DNA of 64,000 nucleotides from Saccharothrix longispora (GCF_030852425.1 NZ_NSDM01000007.1:186001-250000), one strand, 5' to 3'; counted from the first letter of the stretch, positions 9,946-18,206 are shown. Program-made: numbers and translations. The notes: generated by a model not told the origin, from the letters alone.

Positions 9946-9972
9946 CTCTAGTATTCCGGAATTACGGACTAC
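9946..9972 (+). promoter_or_regulatory. Palindromic candidate operator upstream of the serine hydrolase
   Basis: ATTCCGGAAT (9953-9962) is a perfect 10-bp palindrome inside the wider imperfect palindrome TAGTATTCCGGAATTACGGACTA. It lies about 30 bases before the GTG at 9989. The ArsR-type regulator two genes downstream is a plausible binder, but that is inference. Confidence 0.35.
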
Positions 9973-9988
9973 CGGAGGGAGATTCGTC

Positions 9989-11002
9989 GTGCTCCTGACT
10001 CGACGGCACCTGCTCTGCGCCTGGGGCGCCGCGGGCGCGGCCACCCTGCTGCCCGCCACGACCGCACAGGCCCGAACCGGGCCGGACGACTGGCTCGCCT
10101 GGTTCCGCGCGAACCGGCGGCACGTCGCCGCGGTCGTGGACGACGGCCGCGGCGGGCGGGTCGCGCACCGCCCGCACGAGCCGCAGCCCCTGGCCTCGGC
10201 CGTCAAGGTCGTGCACCTGGCCGGGTACTCGGCGGCCCTGCGCGCCGGCCTGGTCCGCGCGGACGAGCCGGTCCGCGTCGGCGACTGGGAGCAGTACTAC
10301 CTGGGCCTCGACGGCGGCGCGCACCCCGCGTCCCTGCGCGCCCTGGGCATCCGCTCGACCAACGGCGTCACCGCCGACGACCCCGACCACCTCGTCACGC
10401 TCGACGACCTGGTCGCGTCGATGATCCGGTTCAGCGACAACGCGGCCACCGACTTCCTGCGGTACCGGCTCGGCGAGGGCCTGCTGCGCGCCGCCGCCGC
10501 CCGCCACGGCTGGCCCACCGCGCCCGTGCCGGAAATCCTCGGCGAGGTCCTGGCGTTCATCCTGGGCCGGCGGGTCGACGTCCGGCGCTACCTGGAGGAC
10601 CCGCGGCTCCAGCTGGAGGTGGTCGGGAAGTTCCCCGACCTGCCCGCCACCTACGACGGCCAGCGGCCTTGGGCGCGCACGACGTGGGCCGGCACCGCCG
10701 CGGGCCTGAACCGCGCGCACCGCTCGCTGACCTCCGACGAGGTCGCCCGCACCCACCTCGAACGCGGTCGCCCGACGCCGCCCGGCGTGGTGGGCGTCGG
10801 GTTCAAGGGCGGGTCGCTGGCGGGAATCCTCACCGTCGGCACGACGGTCCGCTGGGCGGACGGCCGGGTCGGGTCGGCCGCGGTGCTCGTGCGGGAGGTC
10901 GACGAGCAGCGGTTCGCGACCTCGGGCGAGCTGGTCTCGCTGGTGCGACAGACCCTGCTCGACCCCGCTGCGCTGCGCCGATTCCAGGTCAGCCTCTCCT
11001 AG
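9989..11002 (+). CDS. Exported class A beta-lactamase-like serine hydrolase
   Basis: A 337-residue protein with an RR-containing signal (LLTRRHLLCAWGAAGAATLLP) that suggests Tat export, ending near TTAQA. Serine penicillin-recognising motifs are present in order: Ser70-x-x-Lys73 (SAVK), Ser149-Asp150-Asn151 (SDN) and Lys273-Gly-Gly (KGG). An EILGEV segment stands where the omega loop would be, though a clear deacylating Glu is not obvious. It could be a true beta-lactamase or a D-Ala-D-Ala type hydrolase. The GTG at 9989 is chosen because GGAGG (9974-9978) sits ten bases upstream. It is followed after one base by an ArsR-family gene. Confidence 0.85.
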   Translation: MLLTRRHLLCAWGAAGAATLLPATTAQARTGPDDWLAWFRANRRHVAAVVDDGRGGRVAHRPHEPQPLASAVKVVHLAGYSAALRAGLVRADEPVRVGDWEQYYLGLDGGAHPASLRALGIRSTNGVTADDPDHLVTLDDLVASMIRFSDNAATDFLRYRLGEGLLRAAAARHGWPTAPVPEILGEVLAFILGRRVDVRRYLEDPRLQLEVVGKFPDLPATYDGQRPWARTTWAGTAAGLNRAHRSLTSDEVARTHLERGRPTPPGVVGVGFKGGSLAGILTVGTTVRWADGRVGSAAVLVREVDEQRFATSGELVSLVRQTLLDPAALRRFQVSLS

Positions 11003-11003
11003 G

Positions 11004-11498
11004 ATGGCAGCGGTGGACCTGGTGCAGCGACTTGCCGAGCTGGAGCAGCGCGTGGCCGCGCTGGAGGGCGACGCGCGGGCGACCACCGCGCCGCCCGAGG
11101 CCGGTGACGGCGGGGGCGACTGCGGCGAGGTCGGCTACGGGGGTCGGGTGGCCGTGGGCGACGGGCGCGTGACGTGGCGGATCGACGTGACGCCGGAGCA
11201 CGCGCTGGCACTGGCCGACCGGCCGCGGATCGAGGTGCTGGCCGCGTTGGCGCACCCGGTGCGGGTGGAGATCGTGCGGACCCTGCTCGGGCAGGGCGCG
11301 CAACCCTCGGCGGCGCTCCAGGAGGCCGCCCGGCTCGGCTCGACGGGTCAGCTGTACCACCACCTGAAGGCGTTGACCGCGTCCGGCGTGGTGGAGCAGG
11401 ACAAGCGCGGGAGCTACCGGCTGCGGAGCGAGGCCGTCGTCCCCGTGCTCGTCCTGCTCACCGCCGCGTCGGACGTGGCGGGTCAGCTGCGGGCCTGA
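11004..11498 (+). CDS. ArsR-family winged-helix regulator with N-terminal coiled coil
   Basis: A 164-residue regulator. The N-terminus (AAVDLVQRLAELEQRVAALEGD) has heptad spacing of a short coiled coil. A Gly/Asp-rich linker follows, then a beta segment, then a winged-helix domain (about 75-150) with ALAHPVRVEIVRTLL and STGQLYHHLKALTASGVVEQ, the recognition helix and wing of ArsR/GntR-like folds. No metal-binding cysteines are arranged as in metal sensors. It begins one base after the hydrolase stop, so the two are co-transcribed and the regulator may control the operon through the palindrome near 9953. Confidence 0.82.
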   Translation: MAAVDLVQRLAELEQRVAALEGDARATTAPPEAGDGGGDCGEVGYGGRVAVGDGRVTWRIDVTPEHALALADRPRIEVLAALAHPVRVEIVRTLLGQGAQPSAALQEAARLGSTGQLYHHLKALTASGVVEQDKRGSYRLRSEAVVPVLVLLTAASDVAGQLRA

Positions 11499-11522
11499 CC
11501 CCCGACCGGGATCTGGACGCGG

Positions 11523-12449
11523 TCAGAGCTGCGGCGCGACCTCGGCGGCGACCAGTTCCACGTGGTCGAGGTCGGCCAGGTCGAGCACCTGGAGGTAGAC
11601 GCGGTCGACGCCGGTCCGCTCGCGCCACGTGCCGAGCTTGTCGACCACCTCGGCGGGCGTGCCGGTCAGCCCGTTCTCCCGCAGCTCGGCCTCCTCGCGG
11701 CCGATGCGCCCCGCGCGCCGGGCGACCTCGGCGCCGTCGCGGCCGACGCACACCACGAGCGCGACGGACCGGGTGATCTCCCCCGGGTCGCGCCCGGCGG
11801 CCTCGCACGCCGCGTCGACGCGGGCGAACTGCTCGACGGCGGCGTCCACGCCCGCGAACGGCAGGTTGAACTCGTCGGCGAACTTCGCGGCCAGCGCGGG
11901 CGTGCGCCTGGGGCCGAGGCCGCCGACGAGCACCGGGATCTTCGCCTGGGCGGGCTTGGGCAGCGCGGGCGAGTCGACGAGGCGGTAGTGCGCCCCCTCG
12001 AACGAGAACGTCCCGCCGTCCGGCGTGCCCCACAGGCCGGTGACGACCTCCAGCTGCTCCGCGTACCGCTCGAAGCGCTCCTTGGTGGACGGGAACGGCA
12101 GGCCGTAGGCGGTGTGCTCGGCCTCGAACCAGCCCGCGCCCAGGCCGAACTCGACCCGCCCGCCGGACATCGCGTCGACCTGCGCGACGCTGATCGCCAG
12201 CGGACCGGGGTGCCGGAACGTCGCGGCTGTCATCAGCGTGCCCAGGCGGATGCGCTCGGTGTCGCGGGCCAGGCCCGCGAGGGTGATCCAGGCGTCGGTG
12301 GGGCCGGGCAGCCCGTCACCGCTCATCGCCAGGTAGTGGTCGGACCGGAAGAAGGCGCCGTAGCCCGCGGCCTCGGCGGTTCGCGCCACGGCCAGCAGGT
12401 CGTCGTAGGAAGCCCCCTGCTGGGGCTCGGTGAAGATGCGGAGTTCCAC
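11523..12449 (-). CDS. LLM-class F420-dependent oxidoreductase
   Basis: A 308-residue luciferase-like monooxygenase fold protein. The N-terminus has VARTAEAAGYGAFFRSDHYLAM with the aspartate/histidine region that contacts the deazaflavin. Then come IRLGTLMTAATFRHPGPLAISVAQVDAMSGGRVEFGLGAGW and PVLVGGLGPRRTPALAAKFADEFN, the family signatures. TIGR03560-type F420 enzymes have this arrangement. The substrate is unknown. It converges with the ArsR gene (24-base gap) and is transcribed in the same direction as the TetR gene upstream, 70 bases away. Confidence 0.88.
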   Translation of the reverse strand: MELRIFTEPQQGASYDDLLAVARTAEAAGYGAFFRSDHYLAMSGDGLPGPTDAWITLAGLARDTERIRLGTLMTAATFRHPGPLAISVAQVDAMSGGRVEFGLGAGWFEAEHTAYGLPFPSTKERFERYAEQLEVVTGLWGTPDGGTFSFEGAHYRLVDSPALPKPAQAKIPVLVGGLGPRRTPALAAKFADEFNLPFAGVDAAVEQFARVDAACEAAGRDPGEITRSVALVVCVGRDGAEVARRAGRIGREEAELRENGLTGTPAEVVDKLGTWRERTGVDRVYLQVLDLADLDHVELVAAEVAPQL

Positions 12450-12519
12450 GTCACCACGCTAATCCCCGCTCCGGTCCGGCCGCGATCCGAGCGCCGGCGC
12501 GCGGGCCCGGCGACCGGCC

Positions 12520-13200
12520 TCAGCGGCGGCGCGACCGGGACGACCGGCGGTCCTCGCGCGCCGGCGGCTCCGCGGGCGCCCGCGCCCCCTCGTCCGGGCG
12601 CACCCGCAGCCCCTCGACCACGCGCACGATGGTCCGCTCGACCTCGGCGCCGGCCTTGCGCGGGTCGGACGAGCCGGCGATCGTGCTGGCGCCCGCCGAC
12701 AGCGCGCCGAACAGCAGCCGCGACATCGTCTCGACCGGCAGCTGCGCCAGCTCGCCGGACTCGACCAGCACCTCGATCGTGGAGCGCAGCAGCCCGTAGC
12801 TGAAGTGCTCCTCGGCCTCCCGCCAGCGCTCCCAGCCCATCACGACCGGCGCCTCGTGGATGACGATGCGCTGGTAGGGCGCCTCCAGGCACACCCGGAC
12901 GTAGGCGCGCAGGCCGGCGATGGCGGTGTCCCACGGGTCGCCGGGGGCGCTGACGATCTCGGTGAGCGTGCGCATGAACGCGTTCTCGACCGAGTCGAAC
13001 GCGGCCTCGAACAACGCCTGCTTGCCGCTGAAGTGGTGGTACAGCGCGCCTTTGGTGAGCCGCGCCCGCTTGGCGACCTCGTCGAGCGAGGTGCCCGCGT
13101 ACCCCCGTTTGGTGAACAGCTCCACCGCGCTGTCGACGAGGGCCTGCCTCGTGGACTCGGAGTACTCCAACCGCCTCGACCGCACTGTCACCACGTTCAC
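12520..13200 (-). CDS. TetR-family regulator
   Basis: About 226 residues. The N-terminal helix-turn-helix reads RQALVDSAVELFTKRGYAGTSLDEVAKRARLTKGALYHHFSGKQALFEAAF. The ligand domain has the all-helical TetR_C pattern, and the tail is Arg/Glu-rich. Several clustered GTG codons (13200, 13194, 13191, 13185) could be the start; none has a Shine-Dalgarno, so a leaderless mRNA is possible. It is divergent from the gene at 13318, with at least two palindromes of the CATACCG type between them, so it probably represses itself and the divergent unit. Confidence 0.9.
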   Translation of the reverse strand: MNVVTVRSRRLEYSESTRQALVDSAVELFTKRGYAGTSLDEVAKRARLTKGALYHHFSGKQALFEAAFDSVENAFMRTLTEIVSAPGDPWDTAIAGLRAYVRVCLEAPYQRIVIHEAPVVMGWERWREAEEHFSYGLLRSTIEVLVESGELAQLPVETMSRLLFGALSAGASTIAGSSDPRKAGAEVERTIVRVVEGLRVRPDEGARAPAEPPAREDRRSSRSRRR

Positions 13201-13210
13201 AACCGTACGA

Positions 13211-13267
13211 CATACCGACGGTACGTACCCGTGGTATGTTCGCCTCATCGGCCATACCGCCGGTATG
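13211..13267. promoter_or_regulatory. Tandem operators for the TetR regulator
   Basis: Three related 15-bp sites: CATACCGACGGTACG (13211-13225, near-perfect), CGTACCCGTGGTATG (13224-13238, degenerate) and CATACCGCCGGTATG (13253-13267, perfect arms around one centre base). Centres lie 13 and 29 bp apart. They fill the gap between the divergent TetR gene and the + strand unit. Confidence 0.7.
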
Positions 13268-13317
13268 TGGGAGACCAGGGGTATGACGCCGGTCACCACG
13301 ACGAGGGAGGCGTGATC

Positions 13318-13785
13318 ATGAGTTGGACCGACTTCTACCGACGGCGTGACGCCCTGGACGCCGTGCTCGCCACCGCGGCGGCCGATCCCGCGGCACCGCC
13401 GACCTTCGACCGGGACGTGTTCGCCACCGAGGACGAACTGCTCCTGGCCCTGCACTACCGCTGGATGCAGCAGCTCACCGGCCGCCTGGGCGTGGCCCTG
13501 GGTTCCGACGACGACGACGACCGCGTGGAGATCGTCACCCGGACGTGGCGCGCGCTGGCCGCCGAGCAGCCGGTGCTGCGCGCCGTGCTCGACGAGCGCC
13601 CCACCCCCGCCGAGGCCGTGGAGCGGGAGCAGCGGATGCTGGCCCTGACCGCCGGGCTCGCCGACCTGTCCGAGCCCGCCGAGGAGATCACGCGCGTCGG
13701 CCGGGCGTTCACCCGGCTGGTCCGCGGCGCCCCGACGGGCGCGTTCGTGCCCGGTCGGCACCGCCGGCTCGCCAAGAGCGCCTGA
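13318..13785 (+). CDS. Hypothetical protein in TetR-controlled unit
   Basis: A 155-residue, mostly helical, soluble protein beginning MSWTDFYRRRDALDAVLATA and ending PGRHRRLAKSA. ATG 13318 has GGGAGG seven bases upstream. Acidic runs (GSDDDDDRVEIV) and repeated amphipathic helices are visible; no enzyme motif is seen. It lies just downstream of the three TetR operators and 19 bases before an SDR gene, so it is probably the first gene of the regulated operon. I do not recognise the family. Confidence 0.7.
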   Translation: MSWTDFYRRRDALDAVLATAAADPAAPPTFDRDVFATEDELLLALHYRWMQQLTGRLGVALGSDDDDDRVEIVTRTWRALAAEQPVLRAVLDERPTPAEAVEREQRMLALTAGLADLSEPAEEITRVGRAFTRLVRGAPTGAFVPGRHRRLAKSA

Positions 13786-13804
13786 ACACCGGTAGGAAAT
13801 GCGC

Positions 13805-14731
13805 ATGGCGAAGTGGACGGAAGCCGACATCCCCGACCAGCACGGGCGCACCGTGCTGGTCACCGGGGCGAACTCGGGCCTCGGCCTGCGCACCGCCGAG
13901 GTGCTGGGCGCGAAGGGCGCCCGCGTGCTGCTCGCCTGCCGCTCGCCCGAACGCGGGCGACGCGCGCTGGAACGCGTGCTCGCGTCCGGCGCCGAGGCCG
14001 AACTGGTCCCGCTGGACCTGGCCGACCTGGCCTCGGTCCGCGCCGCCGCCGCGCTGGTCCGCGAGCGCACCGGTGACGCACTGGACGTGCTGGTCAACAA
14101 CGCCGGCGTGATGGCCGTGCCGCTGGGCCGCACCGCCGACGGCTTCGAGCGCCAGTTCGGCACCAACCACCTCGGTCACGCCGCGCTGACGTGGCTGCTG
14201 ATGCCCGCCCTGCGCACCCGGCCGGGCGCGCGGGTCGTCACCGTGTCGAGCCTGGCGCACGCCATGGGGACCGTCGACCTGGCGGACCCGGACTACGAGG
14301 TCCGCCCGTACACCGCGTGGGGCGCCTACGGGCAGTCCAAGCTGGCGAACCTGCTGTTCGCCCGGGAACTCGACCGGCGCACCCGCACCGCCGGCGTGGA
14401 CGTGACGTCCGTCGCCGCGCACCCCGGCATCACCGCCACCGAGCTGAGCGCCAACATGGCCCGCGCGCAGCGCAACCGGTTCGTCGACGTCGGTGCCAAG
14501 ATCAGCGACTTCTTCGCCCAGCCGGTCGCGAAGGGGGCGTTGCCGCAGCTCTACGCGGCCACGTCGCCGGACGTCGAGCGGGGCGGCTACTACGGTCCGG
14601 ACGGGTTCCGCGGCATGCGCGGCCACCCCACCCGCGTCGGGTCCACCGCGGCGGCCCGCGACGACCTCGCGGCCGGCCGGCTGTGGGCCCTGACGGCCGA
14701 GCTCACGGGCGTCGCGCCCGACCCCTCGTGA
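13805..14731 (+). CDS. Short-chain dehydrogenase/reductase (retinol-dehydrogenase-like)
   Basis: A 308-residue classical SDR. Motifs in order: TGANSGLGL (nucleotide binding, about 20-28), LVNNAGVM, the catalytic Ser region VVTVSSLAHAMG, and the YGQSKLANLLFA catalytic Tyr/Lys motif. The overall pattern resembles the WWOX/retinol dehydrogenase-like SDRs common in actinomycetes. ATG 13805 is preferred over ATG 13799 because AGGAA (13794-13798) would touch the latter directly. As second gene of the TetR-controlled unit, it may detoxify or modify a small molecule sensed by the regulator; that is inference. Confidence 0.85.
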   Translation: MAKWTEADIPDQHGRTVLVTGANSGLGLRTAEVLGAKGARVLLACRSPERGRRALERVLASGAEAELVPLDLADLASVRAAAALVRERTGDALDVLVNNAGVMAVPLGRTADGFERQFGTNHLGHAALTWLLMPALRTRPGARVVTVSSLAHAMGTVDLADPDYEVRPYTAWGAYGQSKLANLLFARELDRRTRTAGVDVTSVAAHPGITATELSANMARAQRNRFVDVGAKISDFFAQPVAKGALPQLYAATSPDVERGGYYGPDGFRGMRGHPTRVGSTAAARDDLAAGRLWALTAELTGVAPDPS

Positions 14732-14746
14732 CGTAAAGTCGGTGAC

Positions 14747-15754
14747 GTGACCGTCGTACCTGAAGGTCGGAAGCTGCTGCGGCTCGAAGTCCGCAACAGC
14801 CAAACGCCCATCGAGAAGAAGCCCTCGTGGATCAAGACCAAGGCGAAGATGGGCCCCGAGTACCGGGAGCTCAAGGGCCTGGTCAAACGCGAGGGCCTGC
14901 ACACGGTGTGCGAGGAAGCCGGTTGTCCCAACATCTACGAGTGCTGGGAAGACCGTGAAGCCACCTTCCTGATCGGTGGCGAGCAGTGCACCCGACGCTG
15001 CGACTTCTGCCAGATCGACACGGGCAAGCCCGCCGACCTGGACCGCGACGAGCCCCGGCGCGTGGCCGAGTCCGTGCAGGCCATGGGGCTGCGCTACTCG
15101 ACCGTGACCGGTGTGGCCCGTGACGACCTGGCGGACGGCGGCGCGTGGCTGTACGCGGAGACCGTGCGGCAGATCCACGCGCTGAACCCGGGCACGGGCG
15201 TCGAGCTGCTGATCCCGGACTTCAACGCGGTGCCGGAGCAGTTGGCGGAGGTCTTCTCCTCGCGGCCCGAGGTGCTCGCGCACAACCTGGAGACCGTGCC
15301 CCGGATCTTCAAGCGCATCCGGCCGGCGTTCCGCTACGAGCGGTCGCTGGAGGTCATCACGGCCGCCCGCGAGGCGGGCCTGGTCACCAAGTCCAACCTG
15401 ATCCTGGGCATGGGCGAGACGCCCGACGAGGTCACCGAGGCGCTGTCCGACCTGCACGACGCGGGCTGCGAGATCATCACGATCACGCAGTACCTGCGGC
15501 CCTCGCCGCGCCACCACCCGGTGGAGCGGTGGGTGAAGCCGGAGGAGTTCGTCGTGCACAAGGAGACCGCCGAGTCGATCGGCTTCTCCGGCGTCATGGC
15601 CGGTCCGCTGGTCCGCTCGTCCTACCGCGCGGGCCGGCTGTACGCGCAGGCCGTGCAGAAGCGCGGCGACGTGCTGCCGGACAACCTGCGCCACCTGCTC
15701 GACGCCGGCGGCGCGGCGCAGGAGATCACCTCGCTGCTGTCGTCCCGCCCGTAG
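14747..15754 (+). CDS. lipA: Lipoyl synthase
   Basis: A 335-residue radical SAM enzyme that inserts two sulfurs into octanoyl groups carried by lipoyl domains. The auxiliary cluster cysteines are Cys55, Cys60 and Cys66 ([12 protein letters not shown]), the radical SAM cluster is Cys81, Cys85 and Cys88 (CTRRCDFC), and the C-terminal VRSSYRA holds the serine that ligates the auxiliary cluster. The GTG start at 14747 lies 15 bases after the SDR stop. In mycobacteria lipA directly follows lipB; here about 4.8 kb of accessory genes separate them. Confidence 0.97.
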   Translation: MTVVPEGRKLLRLEVRNSQTPIEKKPSWIKTKAKMGPEYRELKGLVKREGLHTVCEEAGCPNIYECWEDREATFLIGGEQCTRRCDFCQIDTGKPADLDRDEPRRVAESVQAMGLRYSTVTGVARDDLADGGAWLYAETVRQIHALNPGTGVELLIPDFNAVPEQLAEVFSSRPEVLAHNLETVPRIFKRIRPAFRYERSLEVITAAREAGLVTKSNLILGMGETPDEVTEALSDLHDAGCEIITITQYLRPSPRHHPVERWVKPEEFVVHKETAESIGFSGVMAGPLVRSSYRAGRLYAQAVQKRGDVLPDNLRHLLDAGGAAQEITSLLSSRP

Positions 15755-16769
15755 GGCCGTCGACCACCACGCCGTCCAGCGCCCGGACGTACTCCGCCCC
15801 GAACGCGCTGGACGGCGTGTGCGCGCCCGGGGTCACGTCGGAGACGCGCCGGGCGGCCTCGACGACCGAGTCGGCGGTGAGGTCGTAGGCGTTGGGGCCG
15901 GTGAGCGCCACGCGGACCCGGTTGCCGTCGTCGTCCCAGGCCTCGCCGAACACCTCGCTGCGCGTGCGCGCCCGCTTCGCCGCGTCCGGTCCGCCGACGC
16001 GCTTCGCGAGCGCCGTCCCGAGCTTCCGCGCCGCGCTCGTCCGCAGCAGCGGCGCGGTGAGCGGCTGGAGCTTGCCGAGCAGGCTGGGCACCGTCGTGAA
16101 CGTGGTGACGTTCGGGATGCCCGTCGAGCGGTAGGCGGTGCTCACGTCGCCCCACGGGATGGCGCCGACCTCCCGGTCCCGGTCCCGGAAGTGGGCCGTG
16201 CGCCGGCGGTGGCCGAGCGGCACTCCCCGGATCACCCCGCCCACCCGCGCCCGACCGCCGACCCCCGAGCCCTCGACGGCGGTCAGCGCCGTGCCCGAGC
16301 TGGCCCCGCCCTGGACGACGAACGCGAGGTCGAGGTGCGTGGCGGACGGCAGGGCCCGCTTGAGCATCGCCGCGGCGCAGTCGGTCGGCACGACGTCGAA
16401 ACCGACGCCGGGCAGCAGCACCACCCCGGCTGCCACGGCGTCGTCGTGCCTCCGGGCGACGGCCTCGAAGACGTCGATCTCACCGGTGATGTCGAGGTAG
16501 TGGGTGCCGGTCGCCAGGCACGCGTCGACCATCGGCCCGGACGTGGCCGAGAACGGCCCGGCGCAGTGCGCGACGACGTCGATGCCCTCCAGTCCTTCCG
16601 CGGCCCTGCCGAGGGGGAAGACCCGGTGGTCGAGCCCGAGTCGCTCGGCGACGGGCCGGACCTTCTCCGCGGACCGCCCGGCGAGCACCGGCCGTTCACC
16701 GCGCGCCACCGCGAGTTCCGCCACCAACGCCCCGGTGAAGCCGCTGACCCCGTACACCATCCACGTCAC
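15726..16769 (-). CDS. Saccharopine dehydrogenase-like / trans-acting enoyl reductase family protein
   Basis: A 347-residue protein with an N-terminal Rossmann motif [19 protein letters not shown] and [33 protein letters not shown], the signature of the saccharopine dehydrogenase-like group that includes mycobacterial trans-acting enoyl reductase (Rv2449c/Rv2953). No lysine pathway genes are near, so a lipid or polyketide double-bond reductase or an orphan role is more likely. The start is GTG 16769 or ATG 16760. The last 29 bases overlap the 3' end of lipA on the opposite strand. An apparent two-helix reading continues upstream in the same frame (see 16780). Confidence 0.8.
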   Translation of the reverse strand: MTWMVYGVSGFTGALVAELAVARGERPVLAGRSAEKVRPVAERLGLDHRVFPLGRAAEGLEGIDVVAHCAGPFSATSGPMVDACLATGTHYLDITGEIDVFEAVARRHDDAVAAGVVLLPGVGFDVVPTDCAAAMLKRALPSATHLDLAFVVQGGASSGTALTAVEGSGVGGRARVGGVIRGVPLGHRRRTAHFRDRDREVGAIPWGDVSTAYRSTGIPNVTTFTTVPSLLGKLQPLTAPLLRTSAARKLGTALAKRVGGPDAAKRARTRSEVFGEAWDDDGNRVRVALTGPNAYDLTADSVVEAARRVSDVTPGAHTPSSAFGAEYVRALDGVVVDGPTGGTTAAR

Positions 16770-16779
16770 AGGGCGGACC

Positions 16780-16983
16780 CTACCAACGGGTAGCCAGGTT
16801 CGCCGCCGACGCGCCACGGCCGCGCCCGCGAGGAGCAGCACGCCCACCGCCGTGACGGGTGCGGCCCACGGCAGGAGACGGAATCCCGGACGGACCGCTG
16901 GTGCGGAGGGGCAGCAGCACGATCAGCAGCCCGGCCGGGAGGAACGCGACACCGACCACCGCGACGACCACCCCGGGCGACAT
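16780..16983 (-). pseudogene. Two-helix membrane segment split across frames
   Basis: The reverse strand opens with MSPGVVVAVVGVAFLPAGLLIVLLP, a clear membrane helix, and this frame then loses hydrophobic character until its stop (67 residues). In another frame, LLPWAAPVTAVGVLLLAGAAVARRRR forms a second helix that runs on towards the dehydrogenase at 16769. One insertion or deletion near 16880-16900 would join them. It may be a real frameshift, a sequencing error, or two unrelated chance helices. Confidence 0.35.
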
Positions 16984-17026
16984 GGCGTCACGTTGCGGGC
17001 CGGCGACACCCCGGAACAGGGGGATG

Positions 17027-17464
17027 TCACATGCGGGGAACGGTGAACGCCCCCTGGTGCGCCGATCGGTCGTCCCGATCGCGCCGGGCGGAAACGCACG
17101 ACCGCAGGGTGCGCGCGACGAACGTCCCCCCGGCGTTCAGCACGAACAACCCGCCGACCCGGACGCAGGCGCTCTCGTGCCGCCCCATCTCCCCCACCAA
17201 CCGCCCGACCCGCCCCAGCCCGGCCGCCCCGGCCACCACCCCGCGCACCGCGCACCCGATCCGCTCCACCGCGGCGTCGGCCTCGACCGCCGACCCGGGC
17301 CGGCGTGCCCGAGCCACCCGGAACGCCCCCGCGGGCGTGGGCACGGCCCCGGTGATGTCCAGGCCGAACGCGTCGAGCACGTCGACGAGCGCCAGTTCGA
17401 CACCGCCGACCCCCGCCTCCCCCGCGAGCCGGATGGTGACGGGCAACAGCACCCGTCCGCTCAC
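17027..17464 (-). CDS. Orphan protein coupled to the small upstream gene
   Basis: A 145-residue protein starting at GTG 17464 (VSGRVLLPVTIRLAGEAGVGGVELALVDVLDAFGLD...). GTG 17464 overlaps the TGA of the upstream 60-residue gene by four bases (GTGA). Third-position GC is very high. The N-terminal half has regular beta/alpha alternation; the C-terminal part is Arg/Val rich and contains VGGLFVLNAGGTFVARTLRSC. I do not recognise a family or motif. Tight coupling argues that the two small proteins work together. Confidence 0.6.
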   Translation of the reverse strand: MSGRVLLPVTIRLAGEAGVGGVELALVDVLDAFGLDITGAVPTPAGAFRVARARRPGSAVEADAAVERIGCAVRGVVAGAAGLGRVGRLVGEMGRHESACVRVGGLFVLNAGGTFVARTLRSCVSARRDRDDRSAHQGAFTVPRM

Positions 17465-17643
17465 CGGACCACCCCTGCGGTCGCGCCGACCTCGACGAGG
17501 AGGACGCAGGACCCGCCCGCGTCCTCCTCGCGGCTGCCCACGTCCCACAACTCCAGGAGGCTGACGACGGCACGCCGGATGTCTTCGCCTTCGTCGCGGG
17601 GGAACCCGGCGGGCAGCGTGGCGCGAATCTCGAACGAGCACAT
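17461..17643 (-). CDS. 60-residue orphan protein, first of a coupled pair
   Basis: A small acidic protein starting MCSFEIRATLPAGFPRD and containing GEDIRRAVVSLLELWDVGSREED and GGSCVLLVEVG, suggesting a compact alpha/beta fold. The ATG at 17643 lacks a strong Shine-Dalgarno. It ends in a GTGA overlap with the next gene. No family is recognised. The pair lies alone between a two-helix remnant and a tRNA-proximal gene remnant. Confidence 0.55.
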   Translation of the reverse strand: MCSFEIRATLPAGFPRDEGEDIRRAVVSLLELWDVGSREEDAGGSCVLLVEVGATAGVVR

Positions 17644-17863
17644 GGCCGGACAGCATCACGGGGTGATCGCGACCCCGTAAGCCCCGGATAGTGGGACATC
17701 GGCGCCCGCCATCCCCACCGGGGCACGGACGATCACCGGTCGCGGCACGTGGGGAAGCCGACACCACGTCCCGCACGTGGCCACCGGGGATGGCCGACCC
17801 GACCCACGACACCCGAACAGGCGATACGACGCGGCGGACGGGTCGACTCGGGGACCGGTCGTC

Positions 17864-18083
17864 TCACGACCGGGGCGTGCGCAGTCGGAACAGTGAGACG
17901 TCGACGCCCGTGCTGGTCAGGCTGCTGGAGAACGCCTTGCCGTCCGACGCGCCGAACGCCGGCGCGGTCACGTGGTCGTCGGGGAGGAAGGCGCCCTCGA
18001 CCTCCGCCCGTGCGCTGCCGCACGGCTCGCTGTCGCGGGTGCCCGGGGCGGTGTCACACGACGACCCGGGCTCGGGGGCGTCC
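17864..18083 (-). pseudogene. 5'-truncated gene remnant beside tRNA-Val
   Basis: Reading the reverse strand, about 70 codons from the end of the tRNA to a TGA at 17864-17866 have G or C at almost every third position, which indicates once-coding DNA. There is no usable start except a GTG that would give only 35 residues (VTAPAFGASDGKAFSSS...RLRTPRS). The frame runs straight into the tRNA 3' end. This looks like the tail of a gene whose front was lost. The upstream stretch to 17644 shows nothing I can call. Confidence 0.4.
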
Positions 18084-18097
18084 CCGCACCGGTGCGG
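18084..18097. repeat. Perfect 14-bp palindrome abutting the tRNA 3' end
   Basis: CCGCACCGGTGCGG is fully self-complementary and ends exactly where the mature tRNA sequence ends. It may act as a tRNA terminator, a protein-binding site or the trace of a recombination site. Confidence 0.5.
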
Positions 18098-18169
18098 TGG
18101 GCGCGGCAGGATTCGAACCTGCGACCGCTCGGGTGTAAACCGAGTGCTCTTCCGCTGAGCTACGCGCCC
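18098..18169 (-). tRNA. tRNA-Val (anticodon TAC)
   Basis: The reverse strand folds as a full cloverleaf: acceptor GGGCGCG/CGCGCCC, D-arm GCTCAGCGGAAGAGC, anticodon arm CTCGGTTTACACCCGAG with anticodon TAC, and T-arm with GGTTCGAATCC. The discriminator is A. The encoded 3' end is ACCG, so CCA must be added after transcription. Confidence 0.95.
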
Positions 18170-18174
18170 CTCCC

Positions 18175-18192
18175 GGGCACCCTGGGGTGCCC
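18175..18192 (-). terminator. Hairpin after ahpE
   Basis: GGGCACC / GGTGCCC with a four-base loop, 15 bases past the ahpE stop and just before tRNA-Val. It is a short stem, so this is a tentative terminator. Confidence 0.45.
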
Positions 18193-18206
18193 GAAGGAGT
18201 GAAGAT

